The notes under the pieces: model-generated
Databases searched by the model: none
What the model was told of the DNA's origin: nothing
Seen by the model: the letters and a program-made list of their open reading frames with translations, nothing else
Translations under genes and position numbers: made by a program
Source of the DNA: Filimonas effusa
GTDB taxonomy: Bacteria > Bacteroidota > Bacteroidia > Chitinophagales > Chitinophagaceae
DNA length: 64,000 bases
Assembly (NCBI RefSeq): GCF_004118675.1
Contig: NZ_SDHZ01000003.1
Location: 248,001 to 312,000, forward strand
Direction of reading: 5' to 3'
In this document: positions 53,745-62,220 of the stretch, piece by piece
Layout: every line of letters begins with the position of its first letter
Position numbering within the stretch: position 1 is the stretch's first letter

Positions 53745-54743
53745 CTATTCAATACGCATTATTATTTTTCCGAACTGACTTGCATTTTCCATTTTATGAA
53801 TTGCTGTATCAGCTTCTTCCATGGAATATACTTTATCTATAACGGGATGAATATGATAGCGATCAAAGAGTTGCAGCATGGCTTCAAACTCTTCCGGCGT
53901 GCCCATGGTAGTTCCTTTTATCTGCAGCTGTTTCCAGAAGATCTTCTGCGGGTTAAGATTGGTGATAGCTCCCTGGGTGCCGCCAAAGAAAACAATCCTG
54001 GCGCCGGGCCTGGCAAGATCTATGAAGTTCCGGAAGCCATCGCCCGCGGCACTGTCTACAATTAGGTCAAAACCTTCCGTGAATGCCTGCAGCAGCTTAT
54101 GCCAGCCTTCCGTTTTGTAGTTTACACCACCGGAAGCCCCCAGCTTTTGGGCCTTTTCAATTTTGGCGTCGTCGCCTGAAGTTACATATACTTTAGCGCC
54201 AATGGCTACAGCCATTTGTAACATTAGCAATGCCACGCCGCCGCCAATACCCGTTAGCAATACATGATCACCGGGTTTCAGGTTTCCTTTCGTGAAAAGC
54301 GCCCGGTAACCGGTGAGGCCGGCCAGGGGAATAGCAGCAGCCTCTTCGTAACTTAAATAAGTAGGTTTTGGGAACAATGTCGATGCAGGAACCTTTACAT
54401 ACCGGGCAAAACAACCATCATCGGGCAAACCCAGCATTTTAAACTCCCTGGAATGATATTCCGGGCTGTCGCCCCAGTTCATACCGGGATTCATGACCAC
54501 CTCTCTGCCAAGCCAGTCTATAGATACATGTTCTCCTACCTCATACACAATTCCACTTCCATCGCTGCCAAGTACAACAGGATAGCGAAGATTGGCGTAC
54601 TGACCTTGCCTTATCCACCAGTCACGGTGATTAAAGGCAGCAGCTTTAATTGCAACAACCACTTCACCGGGCCCTGCAGCGGGCATGGCCACCTCCTGTA
54701 CCTGCAGCGGCAGCTCCTTACCGGGGCATACAACAGCTTTCAT
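53745..54743 (-). CDS. MDR-family zinc-type alcohol dehydrogenase/quinone oxidoreductase
   Basis: A 332-residue enzyme (ATG at 54743, MKAVVCPGKELPLQVQEV). The catalytic domain has AAFNHRDWWIRQGQY and PVVLGSDGSGIVYEVG; the usual zinc-ligand residues of classical alcohol dehydrogenases are not evident there, which fits the quinone oxidoreductase branch. The cofactor domain has LLTGIGGGVALLMLQMA (near residue 155) and KVYVTSGDDAKIEKAQKLGA. The substrate is unknown. It begins 4 nt after the thiolase stop, so the two probably act together. Confidence 0.87.
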   Translation of the reverse strand: MKAVVCPGKELPLQVQEVAMPAAGPGEVVVAIKAAAFNHRDWWIRQGQYANLRYPVVLGSDGSGIVYEVGEHVSIDWLGREVVMNPGMNWGDSPEYHSREFKMLGLPDDGCFARYVKVPASTLFPKPTYLSYEEAAAIPLAGLTGYRALFTKGNLKPGDHVLLTGIGGGVALLMLQMAVAIGAKVYVTSGDDAKIEKAQKLGASGGVNYKTEGWHKLLQAFTEGFDLIVDSAAGDGFRNFIDLARPGARIVFFGGTQGAITNLNPQKIFWKQLQIKGTTMGTPEEFEAMLQLFDRYHIHPVIDKVYSMEEADTAIHKMENASQFGKIIMRIE

Positions 54744-54747
54744 ATGT

Positions 54748-55926
54748 TTAGTCAATGTTTTCAATAATACCGGCAATGCCCTGCCCACCGCCTACACACG
54801 CGGTTACCATTCCATACTTTTTGTTGAGTCTTTTCAAATCATTCAATAGCTGCACGGTGAGCTTACAGCCGGTACATCCCAGCGGATGGCCCAGGGCAAT
54901 AGCGCCACCATTGATATTAACGATAGCAGGATCAAGGCCCAGTTCACGGATCACTGCGAGCGACTGCGAGGCAAAAGCTTCATTCAACTCGATAAGATCT
55001 ATATCGGACAGGCTCATACCCGCCTGCTTCAATACTTTGGGAACTGCAGCAACCGGCCCTATACCCATAATACGCGGATGCACACCGGCACTGGCGCAGT
55101 TGACAAGACGCCCAATGGGTTTTAAACCAAGTTCATTTACCATACGCTCGCTCATTACTACAACGAAAGCGGCGCCGTCGCTGGTTTGTGAACTGTTACC
55201 CGCCGTAACGGAACCACCCATCGCAAATGCCGGTTTTAGTTTAGCCAGCGCTTCTATAGTAGTGTCGGCGCGTATTCCTTCATCGGTATCTACAATAAAG
55301 CTCCTGGTATTCCGCTTGCCTTTTTCGTCGACATATACCTGTTCAACATTTACCGGCATGATACCGGGTTTGAAATACCCTTGTTCCAGGGCGCGTAACG
55401 CTTTTTGGTGCGATCCGAGTGCAAATTCATCCTGGTCTTCCCGTGATATTTTAAATTCTTTAGCCACAGCTTCGGCAGTAAGCCCCATGCTGAGGTAATA
55501 ATCGGGTTCATCTTTGGCGATAGAGTACGCAGGAACAGTTTTCCAGCCGGCCGTAGGCACCAGGCTCATACTTTCGGTGCCGCCGGCCACAATACATTCG
55601 GCCATGCCCGACCTGATTTTGGCGGTAGCCGTGGCAATACTTTCCAGGCCGCTGGCGCAATATCTGTTGATAGTGATACCCGCTACTTCAATTCCCAACG
55701 CACGCGCCGCAATGATACGCCCGAACTGAAGCCCTTGCTCTGCTTCGGGAACGGCATTACCAACAATAACATCATCGATACGTTTTGGATCCAGTTGCGG
55801 AATACTGGCCATAAGCCCTTTGATGACTTCAACAGCCAGATCGTCGGGCCGGAAAAAGCGGAGGCCTCCTTTTTTACTTTTTCCAACAGCAGTCCTTAAG
55901 CCTGCTACAATATATGCGTCCTGCAT
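54748..55926 (-). CDS. Thiolase (acetyl-CoA C-acyltransferase)
   Basis: A 392-residue thiolase. ATG at 55926 (MQDAYIVAGLRTAVGKSKKGG) is used; the upstream TTG is less likely. The acylated Cys is in NRYCASGLESIATA (about residue 89), followed by VAGGTESMS. The His of GGAIALGHPLGCTGCKL and the C-terminal Cys of CVGGGQGIAGI complete the active site. It acts in beta-oxidation or, reversed, in chain condensation; FadB-like partners are not adjacent. It heads the operon with the oxidoreductase and UspA. Confidence 0.94.
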   Translation of the reverse strand: MQDAYIVAGLRTAVGKSKKGGLRFFRPDDLAVEVIKGLMASIPQLDPKRIDDVIVGNAVPEAEQGLQFGRIIAARALGIEVAGITINRYCASGLESIATATAKIRSGMAECIVAGGTESMSLVPTAGWKTVPAYSIAKDEPDYYLSMGLTAEAVAKEFKISREDQDEFALGSHQKALRALEQGYFKPGIMPVNVEQVYVDEKGKRNTRSFIVDTDEGIRADTTIEALAKLKPAFAMGGSVTAGNSSQTSDGAAFVVVMSERMVNELGLKPIGRLVNCASAGVHPRIMGIGPVAAVPKVLKQAGMSLSDIDLIELNEAFASQSLAVIRELGLDPAIVNINGGAIALGHPLGCTGCKLTVQLLNDLKRLNKKYGMVTACVGGGQGIAGIIENID

Positions 55927-56042
55927 AGGCAATGATTAATCGTTAACAAATAAGGTTATCGGAAAGGTGCTATTCAAATATAAACAATAAATGGCGCAAG
56001 TTGTTTATGCAACTAAGTGGCCGGTTAATTTAACAGACGCTT

Positions 56043-56050
56043 TATCTTCG
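56043..56050 (+). promoter_or_regulatory. -7-like box (TATCTTCG) upstream of pyrD
   Basis: Seven of eight positions match TAnnTTTG. It ends four bases before the pyrD ATG at 56055, again implying a leader of almost zero length. Confidence 0.4.
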
Positions 56051-56054
56051 CGCC

Positions 56055-57116
56055 ATGATATACCCACTCTTAAGACAAATGTTGTTCAAGTTATCGCCGG
56101 AGAAAGCGCATCATGTTTCCATGAGCATGTTACATACAGCCTGTAGCATAGGTCCGGTTCGTTCGGCCATGCGTCAAATGCTGACAGTAACAGATAAGCG
56201 ACTGGAAAAAGAAGTTTTCGGACTCAGGTTCAGGAATCCTGTTGGTTTGGGTGCCGGTTTCGACAAAAACGCCTCTTATCTTAAGGAGTTGGAGACGCTG
56301 GGTTTCGGGTTCGTGGAAATAGGAACCATAACGCCAAAAGCACAACCCGGAAACGAACAGCCACGTCTGTTCCGCCTGCCTGCCGACAAAGCATTGATCA
56401 ACCGTATGGGCTTTAATAATGATGGCGTAGAAGCCATAGCGCAAAAGCTCGAAAAACGTTTATCCTCAAAAGCAGGTAGTTCGTCCATGATCATTGGAGG
56501 AAACATTGGCAAAAACAAGGTTACCGCAAATGAGGAAGCATGGCGTGATTATGAAATATGCTTCCGCAGGTTATTTGATGTGGTAGATTACTTTGTAGTG
56601 AATGTAAGCTCACCCAATACTCCCGGATTAAGGGAATTGCAGGAAAAAGAGGCGCTGCGCAAGATCCTGTCGCAATTACAGGAAATTAACCAGGGGAAGA
56701 ATAACCCCAAGCCATTATTGCTGAAAATAGCGCCCGATTTAACCGAAGGACAACTTGCTGATATTGCTTCGCTGGCAACAGAAATACCGCTGAGTGGCCT
56801 CGTAGCAACGAATACAACCATTAGCAGGGAAGGGCTTACTGCACCATCACAACAGAAATCAGCAGCGGCAGGAGCAGGCGGATTAAGCGGAAAGCCTTTA
56901 ACAGCAAGGGCTACAGAGATCGTGTCTTATTTACACCGTTCTATTGGCAGCAACATTCCCATCATTGCCAGCGGCGGTATTTTTACGGGAAACGATGCAA
57001 AAGAAAAACTCGACGCAGGTGCCGAATTAGTACAGGTATGGACGGGCTTCATATATGAAGGACCTTTCATAACAAGCAACATCTGTAAGCATTTATTGCA
57101 CAATAACGTTAAATAA
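56055..57116 (+). CDS. pyrD: Dihydroorotate dehydrogenase (quinone)
   Basis: A 353-residue class 2 enzyme of pyrimidine synthesis. The N-terminal helical part (MIYPLLRQMLFKLSPEKAHH) is the membrane-association region of class 2. The barrel has NPVGLGAGFDKNASYLK, GFGFVEIGTITPKAQPGN, the catalytic-Ser VNVSSPNTPGLRELQ, the FMN-binding ATNTTISREG, and IIASGGIFTGNDAKEKL. The length is standard. CarB lies 2 kb downstream, but not in an operon. Confidence 0.95.
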   Translation: MIYPLLRQMLFKLSPEKAHHVSMSMLHTACSIGPVRSAMRQMLTVTDKRLEKEVFGLRFRNPVGLGAGFDKNASYLKELETLGFGFVEIGTITPKAQPGNEQPRLFRLPADKALINRMGFNNDGVEAIAQKLEKRLSSKAGSSSMIIGGNIGKNKVTANEEAWRDYEICFRRLFDVVDYFVVNVSSPNTPGLRELQEKEALRKILSQLQEINQGKNNPKPLLLKIAPDLTEGQLADIASLATEIPLSGLVATNTTISREGLTAPSQQKSAAAGAGGLSGKPLTARATEIVSYLHRSIGSNIPIIASGGIFTGNDAKEKLDAGAELVQVWTGFIYEGPFITSNICKHLLHNNVK

Positions 57117-57193
57117 TTGCTGTAAGAGGGAAAAACAGTGAAATTATTAACTAGTAAAAGGCTAAGAAGTAACAGCCATATAGGTTCAAGCCT

Positions 57194-57201
57194 TATCTTT
57201 G
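57194..57201 (+). promoter_or_regulatory. -7 box (TATCTTTG) of the HU gene
   Basis: An exact TAnnTTTG match about 30 nt upstream of the HU ATG (57232). A TTG at -33 is not seen. Confidence 0.5.
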
Positions 57202-57215
57202 GTTAATTGTTAACC
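57201..57215. promoter_or_regulatory. 15-bp dyad at the predicted HU transcription start
   Basis: GGTTAA-TTG-TTAACC is a perfect inverted repeat that begins at the last base of the -7 box and covers the predicted start site. Such placement is typical of a repressor or autoregulatory site. The binding protein is unknown. Confidence 0.45.
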
Positions 57216-57231
57216 CAACAAAAATATAATT

Positions 57232-57501
57232 ATGAACAAAGGAGAACTGATTGAAAAGATCGCAGGCGACGCAGGTATTTCTAAGAAACAAGCTGGTGCT
57301 GCACTGGATTCATTTACAGAAGCAGTAGCTAAAACGTTGAAGAAAGGAGATAAAGTAACTCTCGTAGGCTTTGGTACCTTCTCTGTTTCTAAAAGAGCTG
57401 CCCGCACCGGACGTAATCCACAGACAGGAGCCACTATCAAAATCAAAGCTAAAAAAGTAGCTAAATTTAAAGCAGGTAAAGAGCTGTCATCTAAAATATA
57501 A
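57232..57501 (+). CDS. HU-family DNA-binding protein
   Basis: An 89-residue nucleoid protein. [28 protein letters not shown] forms the N-terminal helices (given here in part), [21 protein letters not shown] is the DNA-binding arm with the intercalating Pro, and [15 protein letters not shown] the C-terminal strands and helix. The length is that of standard HU. It stands alone, followed by a hairpin. Confidence 0.95.
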   Translation: MNKGELIEKIAGDAGISKKQAGAALDSFTEAVAKTLKKGDKVTLVGFGTFSVSKRAARTGRNPQTGATIKIKAKKVAKFKAGKELSSKI

Positions 57502-57538
57502 GTACCGTACAATTACTGTACTTTCCGAAAAGATTATT

Positions 57539-57570
57539 AACCCGTCGGGGTTTGCCGGCGGGTTGCTTTC
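57539..57570 (+). terminator. Terminator-like hairpin after HU
   Basis: AACCCGTCGG and CCGGCGGGTT pair over ten bases with one G-U around a six-base loop; the following GCTTTC is a weak T-run. Confidence 0.65.
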
Positions 57571-57626
57571 AACCCCGTACACTCTTCCCCGATATTAATT
57601 GTGTCAGTTTTTTAAAACTAAGTAGC

Positions 57627-57959
57627 ATGGCAAAAAAGGCAATCAGCAAATCAAGTACAGCGAGCACTAAACCAGTAGAATTCAACAAACCCGCCCTCAG
57701 GCGTACACTACTGCTGTTACGTGCCGTATCTCATCCTGTTAGACAGAAAATGCTCAAACTGATTGATAAGAAAAAAACAATTCTCGTGAAAGACCTTACT
57801 GCCAAAGTAAATCTTGAACCAGCTGTTGTTTCCCAGCACCTGACCATTCTGAAAAACGTGGGACTTGTTTCTGCAGATCGCGAAGGCCGGTCTTTCAACT
57901 ACTACATCCATTATCCCGTGTTAGAACAAATAAACGCATTAGTAGAAGAGATCAAATAG
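57627..57959 (+). CDS. ArsR-type winged-helix regulator
   Basis: A 110-residue DNA-binding protein (ATG 57627, MAKKAISKSSTASTKPV). After a basic, flexible N-terminus the winged helix has LRRTLLLLRAVSHPVRQKML, VKDLTAKVNLEPAVVSQHLTILKNVGLV (the recognition helix) and SADREGRSFNYYIH (wing). No Cys or His metal site is visible, so it may sense something other than metal or act as a plain repressor. Target unknown. Confidence 0.85.
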   Translation: MAKKAISKSSTASTKPVEFNKPALRRTLLLLRAVSHPVRQKMLKLIDKKKTILVKDLTAKVNLEPAVVSQHLTILKNVGLVSADREGRSFNYYIHYPVLEQINALVEEIK

Positions 57960-58265
57960 ATCCCCGACCGTTATAAGTATTGTTCCATTATCTTGATCAA
58001 TGGAACCTTCAGTACCACCAATAGTATCATCAGTATGTTCATTCTGGTGGTACTAAAGGTTGTATCCAACGCGATACCATCCCACGTCCACGATTGCTTC
58101 CAAAAAATCCCGTGTTCTATGTCTGATCTCCGCTATCATTCATATGGCCTTTTATACGCATAAGTGTACCACCCGCCCAACCTCCTCCCATAAAAATCCA
58201 CGCTGCCAAAACTGAATTGGCCACGACTGAAGGAAAAACCCTAATTTCGCGCAATCTTTCAAGAA
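57960..58265. other. 306-nt intergenic region before the CarB-like gene
   Basis: Contains the hairpin cluster described separately (57982-58077). Downstream, TAATTTCG (58242-58249) is a near match to the -7 box, 17 nt before the CarB-half ATG. No coding frame is convincing. Confidence 0.5.
57982..58077. repeat. Cluster of overlapping inverted repeats
   Basis: GTTCCATT (57982-57989) pairs with AATGGAAC (57999-58006); AACCTTCAGTACCACCA (58004-58020) pairs with TGGTGGTACTAAAGGTT (58045-58061) with one mismatch; GTATC (58062-58066) pairs with a GATAC a few bases on. The first two hairpins share bases 58004-58006, so they exclude each other at that point. The block may be a mobile-element relic or a structured RNA. 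Confidence 0.7.
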
Positions 58266-59459
58266 ATGAGCAAGACACTTTCCTCCAACGAATCTAATCC
58301 GTCCGCTAAGAAAAAGATCATTGTTTTAGGCAGTGGCCCTAATAGAATTGGTCAGGGTATCGAGTTTGACTATTGTTGTGTGCATGGCCTCCTGGCCATT
58401 AAAGAATGTGGCTACGAAGCCATCATGGTCAACTGTAACCCGGAAACAGTATCTACCGATTTCGATATCGCGGATAAATTGTATTTCGAACCCGTATTCT
58501 GGGAACATCTCTGGGAAATCATTGAACTGGAACAACCCGAAGGCGTTATCGTACAGCTGGGAGGACAAACAGCGTTGAAACTCGCAAAACGCCTCCACGA
58601 AAAAGGTATCAAGATCATCGGTACTTCGTTCGATAGCATGGATATCGCCGAAGACCGCGGCCGTTTCAGCGACCTGCTGAAAGAGCTGGAGATCGCTTAC
58701 CCACAGTATGGTACCGCCTTCACCGCTGAAGAAGCCATTGAAGTGGCTAACAAAGTAGGTTACCCCGTACTCGTTCGCCCCTCCTATGTATTAGGCGGCC
58801 AGCGTATGCGTATCGTTATCAATGACGAAGAAGTTGAAAAAGCAGTCATCAGCCTGCTGAAACATATTCCGGACAATAAGATCCTGATCGACCACTTCCT
58901 CGATCGCTGCCAGGAAGCAGAAATAGACGGCATCTTCGACGGTACCAACTTCCACGTAATGGGAGTAATGGAGCATATTGAACCGGCAGGTATTCACAGC
59001 GGTGACAGCAACGCGGTTCTACCCGCCTTTAACCTCACCCCCATGGTAATTACCACCATGGAATACTATGCAGAAAAGATTGCCCGCGCCCTCGATATCC
59101 GCGGCCTCATCAATATCCAGTTTGCCATCAAAGACGGCAAAGTGTACGTTATTGAGGCTAACCCGCGCGCATCAAGAACTACTCCTTTCATCGCAAAAGC
59201 TTACGGTATCCCTTACCTGAACATCGCTACCAAAGTAATGCTCGGCGCCGCTACCCTGAAAGACTTTGAAATGAAAAAACAACTGAAAGGTTACGCAATA
59301 AAAGAACCAGTGTTCAGCTTCGATAAGTTCCCGGGTGTAAATAAAGAACTGGGACCTGAAATGAAAAGCACCGGAGAAGCTATCCGCTTCATTAAGGACC
59401 TCAGAGACCCTTACTTCCGCACGCTCTACAAAGAAAGAAGTATGCACCTGAGCAAATAA
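58266..59459 (+). CDS. Stand-alone C-terminal half of carbamoyl-phosphate synthase large subunit
   Basis: A 397-residue protein that corresponds to the second (carbamoyl-phosphate-forming) ATP-grasp half of CarB. After about 17 residues comes IIVLGSGPNRIGQGIEFDYC, then VNCNPETVSTDFDIADKLYF, VQLGGQTALKLAKRL, LVRPSYVLGGQRM and QFAIKDGKVYVIEANPRASRTTPF. The N-terminal ATP-grasp half and the allosteric MGS domain are missing; no remnant of either lies within the 306 nt upstream or after the stop. It has its own clean start and terminator, so it is a separate gene, not debris. Confidence 0.88.
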   Translation: MSKTLSSNESNPSAKKKIIVLGSGPNRIGQGIEFDYCCVHGLLAIKECGYEAIMVNCNPETVSTDFDIADKLYFEPVFWEHLWEIIELEQPEGVIVQLGGQTALKLAKRLHEKGIKIIGTSFDSMDIAEDRGRFSDLLKELEIAYPQYGTAFTAEEAIEVANKVGYPVLVRPSYVLGGQRMRIVINDEEVEKAVISLLKHIPDNKILIDHFLDRCQEAEIDGIFDGTNFHVMGVMEHIEPAGIHSGDSNAVLPAFNLTPMVITTMEYYAEKIARALDIRGLINIQFAIKDGKVYVIEANPRASRTTPFIAKAYGIPYLNIATKVMLGAATLKDFEMKKQLKGYAIKEPVFSFDKFPGVNKELGPEMKSTGEAIRFIKDLRDPYFRTLYKERSMHLSK

Positions 59460-59480
59460 ACTGTTACAACCAACTGAAAT

Positions 59481-59514
59481 AAAAAGCCCCTGCCGGAAAC
59501 GACAGGGGTTTTCT
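59481..59514 (+). terminator. Rho-independent terminator
   Basis: GCCCCTGCCG and CGACAGGGG(T) pair around gaaa, preceded by AAAAA and followed by TTTTC, 22 nt after the CarB-half stop. Confidence 0.88.
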
Positions 59515-59846
59515 CATGTATATACTGCCCCGAAAGGCTGCCAAATGGTTACATTAACAACTATTAGTTAAGCAACCATAAAAAATTGGCGACTGCAAAA
59601 GTAGGAATTATGCGATTTTTTGCACCTTTTTTCCACGTTTTCCTGAAAAAACCTCTACTTCCCCTGTTTCTCAATTGGTTATGAGAACGCCCTTTTAGCC
59701 CTTTTTACCCGCCTCGCCGGCAACCGGCCACTTGCCCCAAAAACTACGGTTAATTAGCCTGACAGCTTTACTGCCGATGTGTCATTATGCCATCCCGGCG
59801 CGGGTTTTAGCGATTTAAAAGTTTTCAACATGGGTAAAAAATAATT

Positions 59847-59875
59847 TTGAATTGTAGCCCATTATTGTAATTTAG
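59847..59875 (+). promoter_or_regulatory. Near-consensus promoter before a terminator
   Basis: TTG (59847-59849), an 18-nt spacer, then TAATTTAG (59868-59875), which differs from TAnnTTTG at one base. Expected start about 59881-59883. Confidence 0.5.
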
Positions 59876-59881
59876 TGGCAG

Positions 59882-59934
59882 AATTTAATGGGTTAGTAAG
59901 TAAAAGGGTCGGCAGGGATGCTGACCCTTTTTTT
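59882..59934 (+). ncRNA. Candidate small RNA or radA leader attenuator
   Basis: A transcript of about 50 nt would end in the hairpin AAAAGGGTCGGC / GCTGACCCTTTT (12 bp, one G-U) followed by TTTT. The stop before radA (59985) leaves 50 nt, so attenuation of radA is an alternative to an independent sRNA. Confidence 0.4.
59902..59934 (+). terminator. Rho-independent terminator upstream of radA
   Basis: A strong stem of 12 bp with an agggat loop and a T-run; no coding gene ends before it. Confidence 0.8.
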
Positions 59935-59984
59935 ATGAATTCCGGTGACCTTGATAAAGAGGAGCGGCTAAAAGTTTAAACAGG

Positions 59985-61358
59985 ATGAGTAAGATAAAAA
60001 CAGCCTTTTTTTGTAGTAATTGCGGTTATGAAAGCCCCAAATGGCTGGGAAAATGTCCTTCCTGCAGCCAGTGGAACACATTCGTAGAAGAAGTATTGGA
60101 CAAAGGCAGTTCCAGGTCAGACGACGGATGGAAGAACTACTCCGATAATAAACGCGGCTCACGAACTGTTGCATTGGATGAAGTAAGCAGTACCGAAGAG
60201 CGCCGCCTCGTAACCGCCGACTCAGAATTAAATCGCGTACTCGGAGGCGGCATTGTGCCAGGCAGCATTGTACTGGTAGCCGGCGAACCAGGCATCGGCA
60301 AAAGCACCCTGTTCCTTCAAAGTGCCTTACAACTGAAAGACATCGTGACCCTCTATGTAAGCGGAGAAGAAAGCGAACAGCAGATTAAAATGCGCGCCAC
60401 CCGTTTAAACATCAGCAACCCTAATTTTTACCTCCTTACCGAAACAGCCACTAATATCATCTTCCAGGAGATAAAAAAGCTGAAACCGCAACTGGTGGTT
60501 GTCGATTCCATACAAACGTTACAGTCCAGCTTTATTGAATCTTCCCCGGGCAGTGTTTCCCAGATAAGAGAATGCGCAGCCGAACTGCAACGTTTTGCCA
60601 AGGAAACCAACACTCCTGTATTTCTCATAGGTCATATTACCAAAGACGGTAGCATCGCCGGCCCCAAAATACTGGAGCATATGGTCGACACTGTACTTCA
60701 ATTCGAAGGCGAGCGTAACTATACCTATCGTATCCTGCGTACGCTCAAGAACAGGTTCGGCAGTACCGCCGAACTGGGTATTTATGAAATGACCACCGAA
60801 GGTATGCGCTCGGTGATCAATCCTTCCGAAATACTGTTAACCCACAAAGAAGAGCAGCTTAGCGGTGGCGCCATCGCCGCTACTATTGAAGGCCTCCGCC
60901 CCCTGCTTATAGAAGTACAGGCACTGGTTACACCCAGCGTTTATGGCACGCCACAGCGTACCGTAAGTGGCTTCGACCTGCGCCGACTGCAACTGCTCCT
61001 GGCCGTACTGGAAAAACGCGGCGGCTTCCAGTTTGGTCTCAAAGACGTTTTCCTGAACATCGCCGGCGGCCTCAAGGTAGAAGACCCTTCTATAGACCTG
61101 GCCGTTATTTGCGCCCTCCTATCTTCTTACGAAGACATTCCCGTTCCCCAGCACATCTGCTTTGCCGGCGAAGTAGGTCTCAACGGCGAAATACGCGCCG
61201 TCAACCGCGTTGAACAACGCATCGCCGAAGCCGAAAAACTCGGGTTCGAAAAGATCGTCGTTTCCCGCCACAACAAAAAAGGCTTCGACAACAAACAGTT
61301 CTCTATAGAAGTAGTAGCACTTGGCAGAGTAGATGAAGTGTACCAGCTGCTGTTTTAG
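59985..61358 (+). CDS. radA: DNA repair protein RadA
   Basis: A 457-residue RecA-related branch-migration helicase. A C4 zinc finger (FFCSNCGYESPKWLGKCPSC) opens it, then a RecA-like core with Walker A GEPGIGKSTLFLQ, Walker B LVVVDSIQTL and the RadA-specific KNRFG motif. The C-terminal Lon-protease-like domain (GGLKVEDPSIDLAVICALLSS in part) follows. The length is standard. It lies about 100 nt before the comF start. Confidence 0.95.
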   Translation: MSKIKTAFFCSNCGYESPKWLGKCPSCSQWNTFVEEVLDKGSSRSDDGWKNYSDNKRGSRTVALDEVSSTEERRLVTADSELNRVLGGGIVPGSIVLVAGEPGIGKSTLFLQSALQLKDIVTLYVSGEESEQQIKMRATRLNISNPNFYLLTETATNIIFQEIKKLKPQLVVVDSIQTLQSSFIESSPGSVSQIRECAAELQRFAKETNTPVFLIGHITKDGSIAGPKILEHMVDTVLQFEGERNYTYRILRTLKNRFGSTAELGIYEMTTEGMRSVINPSEILLTHKEEQLSGGAIAATIEGLRPLLIEVQALVTPSVYGTPQRTVSGFDLRRLQLLLAVLEKRGGFQFGLKDVFLNIAGGLKVEDPSIDLAVICALLSSYEDIPVPQHICFAGEVGLNGEIRAVNRVEQRIAEAEKLGFEKIVVSRHNKKGFDNKQFSIEVVALGRVDEVYQLLF

Positions 61359-61457
61359 TGATCCCGCCGTTTAATCAACCTGCGAAGTAACTTACAGCGT
61401 TAAACCCATAACCATGAATTCATCTTATCGTCCTGTACTACCTGCCATCTGTTCCCC

Positions 61458-62144
61458 ATGTGGCTGAGCGCATTTCTGCACCTGTTCTTCCCGCACGTTT
61501 GCGCAGGCTGCGGCAACGATCAGTTGCAGCAACACGACGTAATATGCGCAGAATGTATGGCAATGCTGCCCTATACAGGCTTCCTGCAACATGAGGGTAA
61601 CCCCGTTGAAAAGGTCTTTTATGGTAGGATTCCCGTAAAAGCAGCAGGCAGTCTTTTATACTTCACCCGCCCTTCCATTGTCCAGCATCTGATGCAGGCA
61701 GTGAAATACCAGGGAAATCAGGAAGCAGGACGCTGGATGGGTCAAATACTGGGCAGCGCAATGCTGCAATCGGAAAGATTTAACCACATAAACGCCATCA
61801 TACCGGTACCACTGCATAAACGAAAACAACAGCAAAGGGGCTACAACCAGGCCTTCCTGCTGGCAAAAGGGATTAGTAATGTGTTGCAGGTGCCCGTTGT
61901 CGATGGCGTACTCGTAAAACAAGCCTCCACAGCCACTCAAACCCACAAGGGACGTACAGAAAGGATGAACATCCTGCAAAATACCTTCAGCCTTACAACG
62001 CCGGAAGTGCTGCATCAGAAACACCTGCTGCTGGTAGATGATATCATTACTACAGGCGCCACCCTCGAAGCCTGCGGACAGGCCCTACTCAACGCCAAAC
62101 CAGCGTCTCTTAATATTACCAGCGTGGCCTATACATTGCTCTGA
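61458..62144 (+). CDS. ComF family phosphoribosyltransferase-like protein
   Basis: A 228-residue protein. The N-terminus has a zinc-type Cys cluster (CAGCGNDQLQQHDVICAEC); the phosphoribosyltransferase fold follows with IPVPLHKRKQQQRGYNQAFLLAKG and the PRPP loop LLLVDDIITTGATLEACG. ComF proteins act in DNA uptake or are of unknown use in non-competent bacteria. The length is normal. Confidence 0.92.
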   Translation: MWLSAFLHLFFPHVCAGCGNDQLQQHDVICAECMAMLPYTGFLQHEGNPVEKVFYGRIPVKAAGSLLYFTRPSIVQHLMQAVKYQGNQEAGRWMGQILGSAMLQSERFNHINAIIPVPLHKRKQQQRGYNQAFLLAKGISNVLQVPVVDGVLVKQASTATQTHKGRTERMNILQNTFSLTTPEVLHQKHLLLVDDIITTGATLEACGQALLNAKPASLNITSVAYTLL

Positions 62145-62220
62145 AACCCGCTTTAACAAGAGTTTCTTTTTTTATAGGTAATTATTGCTGAATTTTGGGA
62201 TCATCTAAAAAAAGACTACC

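Larger units (their letters stand above)
59515..59984. other. 470-nt region before radA
   Basis: Contains no convincing coding frame. A promoter-like site (59847-59875) and a strong terminator (59902-59934) lie near its end; the rest (59515-59840) has AT-rich stretches and no recognisable RNA family. Confidence 0.5.

Noticed and set aside
57175-57200. GGTTCAAGCC resembling a tRNA T-loop
   Set aside because: No acceptor, D or anticodon stem fits around it; no tRNA gene was found in the window.
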